Source of the DNA: Macrostomum hystrix
Lineage: Eukaryota > Platyhelminthes > Macrostomidae
DNA length: 64,000 nucleotides
Direction: 5' to 3'
NCBI GenBank assembly: GCA_950097015.1
Contig: CATNEN010000002.1
Span: forward strand, 1,426,001-1,490,000
Shown piece by piece: positions 23,501 through 32,417 of the stretch. Position numbers and translations under genes: made by a program. Numbering within the stretch: position 1 is the stretch's first letter; each line of letters starts with the position of its first letter. A model generated the notes under the pieces. That model had not been told where the DNA came from. It saw only the letters and a list, made by a program, of their open reading frames with translations, and searched no databases.

Positions 23501-24827
23501 ATCCCAACCTCCGTTACTGATATCCCAACCTCCGTTACTGATATCCCAACCTCCGTTACTGAAATTCCAACCTCCGTTACTGATATCCCAACCTCCGTTA
23601 CTGAAATCCCAACCTCCGTAACTGATATCCCAACCTCCGTTACTGATATCCCAACCTCCGTAACTGATATCCCAACCTCCGTTACTGAAATCCCAACCTC
23701 CGTAACTGATATCCTAACCTCCGTTACTGAAATCCCAACCTCCGTTACTGATATCCCAACCTCCGTTACTGAAATCCCAACCTCCGTAACTGATATCCCA
23801 ACCTCCGTAACTGATATCCCAACCTCCGTTACTGAAATCCCAACCTCCGTAACTGATATCCCAACCTCCGTTACTGATATCCCAACCTCCGTATCTGATA
23901 TCCCAACCTCCGTTACTGAAATCCCAACCTCCGTAACTGATATCCTAACCTCCGTTACTGAAATCCCAACCTCCGTTACTGAAATCCCAACATCCGTTAC
24001 TGATATCCCAACCTCCGTAACTGATATCCCAACCTCCGTTACTGATATCCCAACCTCCGTTACTGAAATCCCAACCTCCGTAACTGATATCCTAACCTCC
24101 GTTACTGAAATCCCAACCTCCGTTACTGATATCCCAACCTCCGTTACTGAAATTCCAACCTCCGTTACTTAAACTCCAACCTCCGTTACTGAAATTCCAA
24201 CCTCCGTTACTTAAATCTCAACCTCCGTCACTGAAATCCCAACCTCCGTTAATTAAATCTTAACCTCCGTTACTTAAATCTCAACCTCCGTTACCTAAAT
24301 CCCAACCTCCGTTACTTAAATCTCAACCTCCGTTACTGAAATCCCAACCTCCGTTACTGAAATTCCAACCTCCGTTACTGAAATTCCAACCTCCGTTACT
24401 GAAATTCAAACCTCCGTTACTGAAATTCCTACCTCCGTTACTGAAATTCCAACCTCCGTTACTGAAATTCCAACCTCCGTTACTGAAATTCCAACCTCCG
24501 TTACTGAAATTCCAACATGAGTCACTAAATGTGACTCAACTATAGCGCCGAGATTAGCATATTTTGAGAGAAATTGACAAACTCAGTCGCCGTAAGATTG
24601 AGAAGCCTCTGCGACTGCACCCTCAGGGACCGGACTGCTGCAGTGACACAACAGTTTCATTTCACTACGTCAGCCCATCACTGATGTACGCCCTCGAGTT
24701 TTTTGTGTACCACCTGAAGCCCTACGGCGTTGTGCATGACTATGACACTGTCAAAGCCTTCATTGTCAGCGAATTGAAAGCTCAACTATCAGCAAATCAC
24801 CCTGGAATTCATGGTAAAACTAAATAA
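20528..24827 (+). CDS. C1GALT1: Core 1 beta-1,3-galactosyltransferase (T-synthase)
   Basis: Transfers galactose to GalNAc-Ser/Thr to form core 1 O-glycans in the Golgi. Five exons: 20528-20677, about 21403-21718, 22512-22856, 22931-23088, 24627-24827. The joined frame is 1170 nt, giving 389 aa. Exon 2 could start at 21391, adding four codons in frame. The protein is type II: a short basic N-terminus, then a membrane anchor at residues about 7-25 ([19 protein letters not shown]). Then come [14 protein letters not shown] and LKATWVKRC, the divalent-metal DxD motif in [13 protein letters not shown] (Asp 192-194), [31 protein letters not shown], the exon 5 block [15 protein letters not shown], and VYHLKPYG. 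Human C1GALT1 is 363 aa with the same order. Introns 1, 2 and 4 carry three different minisatellites. Confidence 0.95.
20740..21385 (+). repeat. Minisatellite, 21-bp unit, C1GALT1 intron 1
   Basis: About 30 copies of ATTCACCCTCATTCTAAAC with TATAAAC and CAAAGCC variants. It begins about 60 bases after the donor CAG|GTAAGC and runs to within about 20 bases of exon 2. The sense strand is C/T-rich. Confidence 0.96.
21795..22490 (+). repeat. Minisatellite, 29-bp unit, C1GALT1 intron 2
   Basis: About 24 copies with core TAGTAGACGAATTGTCACTC, degrading to a shorter TTCTCACTCCCTGAATTGTG form at the 3' end. The array stops about 30 bases before the acceptor ATCGCAG at 22511. Confidence 0.96.
23230..24525 (+). 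repeat. Minisatellite, 21-bp unit, C1GALT1 intron 4
   Basis: About 61 copies of GTTACTGAAATCCCAACCTC, with GATATCCC, AAATTCC and TACTAAAA variants. Each unit contains TACTGA or TACTAA, resembling a branch point. It fills most of the 1.5-kb intron. Confidence 0.97.
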
Positions 24828-24949
24828 ACTCGCCTGTTTTGTTAATCAAATGTTCTAATTTGGCTGTGTTTTGTTAATATCGTCAGGTTATTCTGCGGCT
24901 AAAATTTTGATTCCTTATTAAAGATGTCTTTTTTGTCTGACCAGCTAAA

Positions 24950-25080
24950 CAAAATAAAAACATTTTTATTAATAAGTCAAATTCAAATCAAATTGTTCCA
25001 GTAGAGTCGGGAATCGAACCCCCGACCTTCAAGTCGTTAGTCCGACGCCCTAACCACTAAGCTACAACCCCTTTTTGTAG
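24950..25080 (-). mobile_element. tRNA-derived SINE with intact A and B boxes
   Basis: On the minus strand, TAGCTTAGTGGTTAGGG fits a Pol III A box and GGTTCGATTCC fits the B box, spaced as in a tRNA. The anticodon loop would read CTAACGA. The acceptor and T stems do not pair well, so it is not a functional tRNA. The 3' part runs into CTCTACTGGAACAATTTG and AT-rich sequence. Similar CGATTCCCGACTC(C/T)ACTG blocks occur near 39960 and 50190. An AATAAA at 24953-24958 (plus strand) might serve C1GALT1. Confidence 0.65.
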
Positions 25081-25584
25081 CTGGCTGGATGGCTATTCTA
25101 TTCAGACTTGATTAAGTGAGTCTAGGATATTACAAATTATACGAAATTATTATTCTTGTATATCCGAAAATATATTTTCTATTTAATAGAAAAACTGTCT
25201 GCAATGTTTTTTACGCCGTTTTGATACGTGATGACAATTTCTCTTTTAGTCTGTTCTAAGTGCGATTTCTTACAAATTCATGATCCGAATATTAAGTAGA
25301 AAAATGTCTTGATTTCTTGATCTCTCAACGCAATTTATAATTTATATTAAATTTTTAGAATTGGCCGTTGGTACATCTGTCCAAAAATAGTAATTATCAA
25401 GGTGCTTTGCGTTTCGCCTATCTGTTCTCCAACTGCAGAATGTTCTCCATTATTTGTTCTTTAATTATTTTTCTATCTATGATAGTAACATCTGCACTAT
25501 TGTTTCATGGTTAAACATTTATTTCTGTATTTGTATTCCAAAATTGCCAATCTGTGATTGATTTTCATTCAGATTTTTTCTGTC
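25081..25584. other. AT-rich intergenic or intronic sequence, nothing recognised
   Basis: No ORF or repeat recognised before the array at 25585. Confidence 0.5.
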
Positions 25585-26235
25585 CGACATCCAGCCTGTC
25601 ACTCCGTCTGACATCCAGCCTGTCACTCCGTCTGACATCCAGCCTGTCACTCCGTCTGACATCCAGCCTGTCACTTTATCTGACACCCAGCCTGTCACTT
25701 TGCCTGACATCCAGCCTGTCACTCTGTCTGACATCCAGCCTGTCACTTTACCTGACACACAGCCTGTCACTTTGCCTGACATCCAGCCTGTCACTCCGTC
25801 TGACATCCAGCCTGTCACTTTACCTGACACTCAGCCTGTCACTTTGCCTGACATCCAGCCTGTCACTCCGTCTGACATCCAGCCTGTCACTTTACCTGAC
25901 ACCCAGCCTGTCACTTTGCCTGACATCCAGCCTGTAACTCCGTCTGACCTCCAGCCTGTCACTCCGTCTGACATCCAGCCTGTCACTTTACCTGACACCC
26001 AGCCTGTCACTTTGCCTGACATCCAGCCTGTAACTCCGTCTGACCTCCAGCCTGTCACTCCGTCTGACATCCAGCCTGTCACTCCGTCTGACATCCAGCC
26101 TGTCACTCCGTCTGACATCCAGCCTGTCACTCCGTCTGACATCCAGCCTGTCACTTTGCCTGACACCCAGCCTGTCACTCCGTCTGACACCCAGCCTGTC
26201 ACTCCGTCTCACATCCAGCCTGTCACTCGTAGCGA
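25585..26235 (+). repeat. Minisatellite, 24-bp unit
   Basis: About 27 copies of GACATCCAGCCTGTCACTCC, with TTTGCC, TTTACC and CCGTCT alternating. It ends with CGTAGCGACAGTAACTGTCA. The pyrimidine-rich strand is plus, the same as the VWA-like fragment downstream. Confidence 0.97.
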
Positions 26236-26440
26236 CAGTAACTGTCACAGTTAAAATCCGAAAGAAATGTGGGCGAAGTCAAAGTGCAGAATTGCCATAG
26301 ACGTTCGAAACCGGTCTCACTAAATACTTGTACTTCCGAAGCCGACTTAGTAAATCACTGGCTATTAGTTATCTAATCCAGAAGAATTCTAAAATAATCT
26401 ATCGCAAAATTAACCTAATTTGTTCCAACCGGGCCCTGTA

Positions 26441-26666
26441 GATTGTATTGTGGCCATCGACAGTGGCTCACCAGCCAACGCTCAGGAATTAGAGAAACTC
26501 AAATATGTTGCCAAGGAAATCACCACCAGTATTTTTCTGTCTCCGAACTTGAGCCGAAATCTGCGACTATTTCATCCAAGCTGACCTTGTAATTCTGTTG
26601 GACAACACTGCAAACAAAAACTACTTCACGGACATGACAAACGCTGTCAAGACCATATTAGTTTGA
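26441..26666 (+). pseudogene. Broken VWA-domain fragment
   Basis: After an acceptor-like CCCTGTAG, one frame reads VAIDSGSPANAQELEKLKYV, like the end of a von Willebrand A domain (a glycine-rich strand, then QEL..L). A second frame, shifted by one, reads ADLVILLDNTANKNYFTDM, like the first strand and helix of another VWA domain (DLV.LLD). The two are separated by a frameshift near 26565, and the second ends at TGA 26664-26666. It resembles tandem VWA domains of matrilin or collagen-type proteins, in a degraded state. No flanking exons are recognised. Confidence 0.4.
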
Positions 26667-26984
26667 TGAGCAAGTTAAGGGCCAGATCACCATGTAGAAA
26701 CCTAATTGTAAGCAGTTCCTTCTCCGAGCTAGCGAATGCTACAAGACAGTCAACCTCAGCCATGTGTCTTCAAACGAAAACGAGCAACATTTTGCTTCTT
26801 AAATACACTCGATATTTAATAAGAGACATAATAGAACTTTCAATTTTTATTAAGTGTTCATACACCAGCAGCGAGTTCACTGAACCTAACATTAAAAAAA
26901 ATCCTTTGAGCTGCCATTCAAAGCACTTGTTTTTGCAACTGTGTGACGAAATAAATTGACAGGCAGATTCGGCGTACTCTCAAT

Positions 26985-27510
26985 CCAATTGTAGTTTAGT
27001 AATCAGTGTAGTATTGTAGTATAATGTAGCGTTAGCACTCTTAATTTCTTCTTTATTATTATTACGACAACCACTGGGACACGCGACAAGCAATATAGTT
27101 AATTGTAGGACAGGTACAGGAGCTCGATGAGGACAAACAATATGAGTGGTGCTGAGAATAGGCAAATGAGCATCCAGAGGCGGCAGCAGCAAGGCAGAAT
27201 AACTAACGACAGTGGAAAGGTACTGACAGTATAAGTGATAACAGTGGCCGGGACAAAGGCAGTGACGCGAACGGAATAGGACAGACAGGCCGGAACACGC
27301 AGGACACGATAGGACAGGACAAGAACAAATGGACAGTGAGGCGCGAGCAGGACCAGGGGCCCTAGCTAAATAAGCTAGCCAGTCTAAAGAACAGGCGATC
27401 GATAACTCTAGCCAGACAGAGCTCGCACGCTCATTGGCTGGGGACATTGAACCACGCGTAGGAAATAAACTAGAATGGCGCGATGTGCGTTAACGGTTAC
27501 TTACAGTAGT
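26985..27510 (-). mobile_element. Possible solo LTR
   Basis: On the minus strand this GC-richer block has TATTTAG (TATA-like), about 350 bases of C/T-rich sequence, then AATAATAATAAAG (poly(A) signal), and ends near ACTACAATTG or CGCC. That is the order of U3-R-U5. Termini and target duplication were not determined. The 155-codon minus-strand frame has no recognised domain. A gene 5' region is an alternative. Confidence 0.25.
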
Positions 27511-27967
27511 GCCCTAACCATTTGAATTAATTATATGATAGAGCAGAAGTGGATGAAATTACATTATGAGTTAAAACGGCCCAAGTTAGTACATTCGCAG
27601 CTTAAGCTTGTAAATCAATACGTAGAGTAAATTCGCAGGGGCGCCTACAGCAAGTGACAACGTCACAAACTGCTTAACTGAAATAAATCAGGATTCAATT
27701 ATTCCTAGAATCTTAGCTAGAACTGCATCAGCTACGGTCATTAAAAACCGAGTTTTAAAAGTGCTTTCAATTAGTCAAGCTGTGTCCTAATTATAGCCTT
27801 GAGAATGGATGCTATCATTCGGACTCCTTTACTGATTTATTGTTTTGCTTTAAACATAGACATAGGATTAGCTAATTCATGTCAGCAGCTAAAGTAGCTA
27901 AATTTTGTTGCCTTACTTTAACAAAACGAAATGCACAAAGCTAAGCTAATATTTTTTGGTATCAGAA
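27511..27967. other. Upstream region of the 28-kb gene, nothing recognised
   Basis: AT-rich sequence ending in TTTTTTGGTATCAG, an acceptor-like signal two bases before the next gene's ATG. Confidence 0.45.
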
Positions 27968-29206
27968 ATGTCTCAAGCGAGCAATCAGTGTTGGGAATTC
28001 GATAGACTGTCCGCAACTGGACGAAATTTCCTGCTAGAGCCACAGAGCCGCAATGACATCGTCCGAGAGCTGCAGCAGCGCTTGCTGCACGAACAGCAGA
28101 GGCGAAACGAGCAACGGCAGCTTCTGCAACCTGACAGCAATGCGGTTGAGACCAATGTCAAAGAAGCTGCAGAGTCTCAGATGCCGTTCTTGCAGAGCGA
28201 TACGAGGATATCAGAACAAACGCTTTCTCCCCGACACATTCAACCAACGCCGCCGCCGCCTGATCCTCCTCCGCCTTGCGAAGCACCTAGCCCGAAAACT
28301 TCAGTTCCACTCGCCCATCAGCCCCAGACTCTAGACGATTCTCTGGATGCGACACCTCAAAGAGCTGCCATCGAAGGTTTTGTAGGAGCACAAAATATGC
28401 AAGCAAATATGGAGCATAAAAATGAACCAGTATTATCAGATAAGATTAATCAGCAACACCCAACAGTTTTATCTGATAATAATATAATGACAGTAAATAA
28501 AGCTGCGACCAATAATTTAACCGCCTCTGTTGGTCTAACTGCGACTGATGATAAAAAAATCCTGGAATCGGAAGAGACCAAGGAGCAGCGAGATGCGAAG
28601 TCTTTGTCCAAGCTTGCCAATGCGGTCCGCACAATTCAAAATTTCTCTTCTGAGCAATATTATAACGTGTGTTCTATCAAGGACTCGGCTAGAGTCTTTC
28701 GCCAGGCTGCTGAACGGCAGGAGGCAACGATTGAGAAACTGCATCACAGATGCGATTCGAATATAGGCAATCGGTGCTTAAGAAAACCAGAAGTCACGGG
28801 GTTATGGAACGCCACTTCGTCTATTAAGCCTGCTGCGCCCCCATCAGGAACCGGCTCGATGTCTGTGCAAGGATGCAATCAAGTTTTAGTCACGCCATGC
28901 CTGATGTGCCTGATGCGCAGTCTGCAGGACAGCGGCCTGCTAGGCAGCTCCTGGAGCTCGGCCATTCTCCAGCTGCAGGAGGCGTTCACCATTAAAACTT
29001 TGGCCGACGCTGCTTTTGGTCAAGCGCCGCTAGAGTCGAATTCTAATCAGGTCTTACTGCAGCAGCCTCAATTAAGGCAAGTGCAAGCTCCTGCAGGTAG
29101 CTCGCCTTCGCCGTCAATAGTAACAGAGCCTATTAGCAAATGGCAAGCTTTGGAGAGGCTGTGTTTTATAAGAAACAGCCTCAAAGCTTGCACGCACACG
29201 AACTGA
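27968..29206 (+). CDS. Hypothetical 412-aa protein, unrecognised
   Basis: A single open frame from ATG 27968 (preceded by TATCAG|AA) to TGA 29206. ATTAAA at 29268-29273, 62 bases past the stop, is a plausible poly(A) signal. I do not recognise the family. Residues about 30-60 are a Gln/Arg/Leu-rich likely coiled coil (VRELQQRLLHEQQRRNEQ). About 92-110 is Pro-rich (PTPPPPDPPPP). About 205-260 is a charged, likely helical segment (KSLSKLANAVRTIQNFSSEQ, then AERQEATIEKLHHRC). The C-terminal part contains CLMCLMRSLQDSGLLGSSW and a Gln/Ser/Pro-rich tail. There is no signal peptide or membrane segment. The composition differs from the surrounding repeats, and the length without stops in AT-moderate sequence supports a real gene. 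Confidence 0.7.
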   Translation: MSQASNQCWEFDRLSATGRNFLLEPQSRNDIVRELQQRLLHEQQRRNEQRQLLQPDSNAVETNVKEAAESQMPFLQSDTRISEQTLSPRHIQPTPPPPDPPPPCEAPSPKTSVPLAHQPQTLDDSLDATPQRAAIEGFVGAQNMQANMEHKNEPVLSDKINQQHPTVLSDNNIMTVNKAATNNLTASVGLTATDDKKILESEETKEQRDAKSLSKLANAVRTIQNFSSEQYYNVCSIKDSARVFRQAAERQEATIEKLHHRCDSNIGNRCLRKPEVTGLWNATSSIKPAAPPSGTGSMSVQGCNQVLVTPCLMCLMRSLQDSGLLGSSWSSAILQLQEAFTIKTLADAAFGQAPLESNSNQVLLQQPQLRQVQAPAGSSPSPSIVTEPISKWQALERLCFIRNSLKACTHTN

Positions 29207-29514
29207 GTCACAACACCGTGATGTACATCATCTGCTGATGTCTTGTTTTGTTTGTCTTGTTTTGTCTATTAAATTTGTGCAATTTCACGTAAAAAAACAC
29301 TTTTCATTTATTGCCGTCCGTATAGAATCTTTCACTAATGATGGAGACAATTTGGCTTTTTTAATTAAAAACTACGTTTGGTAGTAGTAGAAGTAAGGGA
29401 CACTAAGGCTCATAGGCCCATATTTGTAGGGTTGCTATCAGGAAAAATAGTGTAGATTTTTATCCATAATTCTACCCTGATTTCAGTCTCTTTCATCTGC
29501 ATGCACTATTTAAT

Positions 29515-29735
29515 TCATTTGGGCGCAGCCGCCGAGTGAAGGCTTTGGGGGGCTTGTCGTGCAATTTACGACCTTATAAGGGCCAGCCTTATAAATGGCA
29601 CAGTGAAAGTGTAGTGCAATGTCTGATAATGAGAAAGTCAGGCTAGATGTAAACACCTGTGTGAGCTTGTGCCTGCGTAAGGATCTGTGTATGTGTGTAC
29701 TCAGGAGCCAGCGAAATGGGCAGATGGGCCGCTTC
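29515..29735 (+). mobile_element. SINE copy
   Basis: Carries the blocks GGGCGCAGCCGC, GGGGGGCTTGTCGTGCAATT, CAATGTCTGATAATGAGAAA, AACACCTGTGTGAGCTTGTG and AGGAGCCAGCGAAATGGGCA in the same order as the 13-kb copy in the opposite orientation. Its 3' end is cut off by the adjacent Tc1-like element. Confidence 0.75.
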
Positions 29736-29761
29736 GCAATATGCAGTTAGAATCGCAATGC

Positions 29762-30789
29762 TTAATACCGCGTGTGGGATCCCCTCGTACGCCAGAAGAG
29801 CGGCGACTCCGCGGGGCATCCCCAAAATAAGCTGGCGCAGATCAAGTCCTGGGGAAGTTGCTGCCAAGCGTTTGCAATGGCGTGACGCAGCTCCGCAACA
29901 TTCTCTGTGGTGCATTCTCTTTTCGAATGCTGCGCTTTAGAAAGTCCCAGACAGGCTCGATTGGATTCATGTCTGGGGACCGGGAAGGCCTGCGCAGAGT
30001 GCGGATCTGTAGCTGCTCTTTCACTTGACCAACAGCATCGGCTCGGTGTGGCGGCGCGTTATCATCCTGTTGCCAATGCAGTTACCAACTCCTCCGAAAG
30101 CAGCGTCGGCAAACGGTAGGAACCGTCGAGTCTGCAGAAGATCTGCGTAGCTACTAGCGTTCACGTTGGCATCCAGGAAGACGATATCCATCCTTGATTG
30201 TAGCGAGATGCCGGCCCAAACGTGCACTGAGGCAGCCCTGGCTCTCAGCGCACTGTACATGCTACTGCAGCACCTCCTGCGGCGTTCTCGTCAAACGCGG
30301 GTGCGACCGTCTGCTTGGAAAAGTCGGAACCGGCTCTCGTCAGTGAAAACAACGCGTCGCCACTGCTGCTGCCTCCAGTGGACGCGCTGCATCGCCCACT
30401 GCTCTCGGCTGGCGATGTGGGCAGGACTGAGTCGAGGCCGCTTGCGCATCTTGCGAGAGAGTAGGCCGCGGCCTCCCGAATTTCGACTGTCTGGGCGCTC
30501 ATGATGTTTCCTGCTCTGCTTCTCTCACCCCACATCAGACGGAGCAGGGTGGCTCGCAGTGTGGGAGTTCGCCATACTATTCGCAGCAGACGGCGATTTG
30601 CTCTGGCTGTTGAGCCACGGAGATCAAGGCGCGCTCACTGCCTTTTGCAGCCTCACGGGACTTTGTCAGCAGTTTTCGAATTGCCGCTCGCGATCTTCCA
30701 AATCTGCGAGCAACTTTGCTGATAGACACACTGACTTCCAGCATTACAACAGCACGCCATCGTTCAGCATTAGTCCTTTGCCGGACCAT
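29762..30789 (-). pseudogene. Degenerate Tc1-like transposase
   Basis: From ATG 30789 (MVRQRTNAERWRAVVML) the minus strand encodes an HTH (ISKVARRFGRSRAAIRKLL), then in shifted frames VHVWAGISLQSRMDIVFLD with NASSYADLLQTR, PDMNPIEPVWDFLKRS (the Tc1-type motif around the last catalytic acidic residue), and a C-terminus ending SHTRY at 29762. Several frameshifts separate these pieces, so it cannot give a full transposase. Clear terminal inverted repeats were not found. It abuts the SINE at 29515-29735. Confidence 0.85.
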
Positions 30790-32409
30790 TTTTGAAATTT
30801 TGTGTGTGTGGATTAGACTGAAATTGTGTCCTCTTAAAGTTACGCAGTTTTGTTCCTTTACACAGACCCACCCAAGCCCCCCAATTAGTGACAATAAGCA
30901 TCGCTGCGTGCTGCAAGTTGCGTCACTCACAATAAGTGAGAAAAATTCCATCTCGCTTGGATCGGGTGGAACTTTTGACTGTTGCTGAGTATATGATGCA
31001 CGATACGGAATTTATCATAATTGTTTTTCTACAGGTCGTGTGTTTTAGAATCTCCCATCTGCCCAGAGTATTTTCAGGACAGCCAGTCAATAAACTGGTC
31101 ATGAAATTGGGAGTTTGGTGGGGAGTTATCTCTCCAGTTTCTAGATTCAGCACTGCATGAAGTGATTCTAATTGTTTCACAAGTTAAGATAAAAACACGA
31201 CCGGACCGAGATAAAATCAATGGAAGGGAGGCCTGGTCCCTGCACAATCAAATATGCCAACTGTGATTGAAAATGGAGACGTACAAAACGATTAGATTGT
31301 TGTATGATGGTTCTTTTTAAATACCATGAAAATAATTGGCAGGCGAACTGTAGGCAATCTGCATTATAGTAGACCTAACATCTCGCTTGGTTGGTTATAC
31401 TATTAAAGCGACCTATGAAATTTGCAGTACATGTATTTTACGTTCCTTGAGTTCCAGTCTTTACTTAAGCTAAATAATTTCAGAGCGAGAATATAGAAAG
31501 TGAGAAAGAAATAGTGTCTTAATTTGTAGAAATTAAAAGTAAGTTTTATTTTCAACAGGTTCTAGGTATTCGCTAAACATTGCTGTAATTCTTCAAATTA
31601 GGACAGCTCGAACTCCGTAGGCCCGTAACCGCACCAACGCACGCATGCTCAATGCGCTTTCCCAGAAATCATACTCGAGGAAAAGTCGGCGATCACTGAT
31701 CAGAGAAGTCTCCAGTGCTATCTAGAACACCTAACACCAGACGTGTTAGGGGAAATTGTCTGCATGCTTTCATAGACCTATACGACAATTGAGATACATG
31801 TTAATTAACTTTCTATCAGTCAAAAGCGTATGTCTATACATTTTGGTTATAGGCCTATTTATAATAATATTGTTATAGGCCTATGGTTTATTTCTTTTAA
31901 GCCCCTATAACTTGGTTATGTACACATTGCAGCCATAAACTTGCATCTAACAGTTATAGCAAAATTTAAATTATCCAAAATATCAAGGCCCTAGGCCTAG
32001 CATTTTATTGTAGGCCTATTAGTATTACATCTCTATTTTTTATAAATAGATCTAGCTCTCAAGCAACAACAAAAACACATTTATACTCAACTCAATAATG
32101 CCCTTTTCAGGATTGTTAACTGATCTTTACTGTTAACTTTAAGTAGATCCCACCTTCCATACTTAAGTCAAGTCAATAGGCTACAAATTTATCTTCTTTG
32201 TCCTCACAATTTCAAGCTTGTATTGTAGGCTATAGGCCTAGCTTTCAATTAATTTATTCTTTGAAATAGAAAATTGTCTCCTTTAAGCTCTCATACATAT
32301 ATTCATAAATTGGGGTTGCCTAGGCCCCTACTTGTTGCATTAAAAAGTATAAGTTTCTTAGTTTCTCAATAAGAGTGCCAATTTAAAAACATCACCATAT
32401 AATATTTTA
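30790..32409. other. Intergenic, mostly AT-rich
   Basis: A minus-strand frame at 30923-31180 contains LNLETGEITPHQTPNF and could be an exon or element remnant, but no family is recognised. At 31728-31751 there is an 8-bp hairpin CCTAACAC/GTGTTAGG. TAGGCCTA-type words are frequent at 31850-32330. Nothing else is recognised. Confidence 0.45.
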
Positions 32410-32417
32410 GTGCCTAC

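Noticed and set aside
24995-25070. Functional tRNA gene (anticodon AAC)
   Set aside because: The acceptor stem does not pair and the T stem has two mismatches. A SINE head explains it better.
26980-27447. 155-codon minus-strand protein rich in Cys, Ser and Leu
   Set aside because: No domain, composition typical of noncoding C/T-rich sequence. A possible LTR or promoter is more likely.
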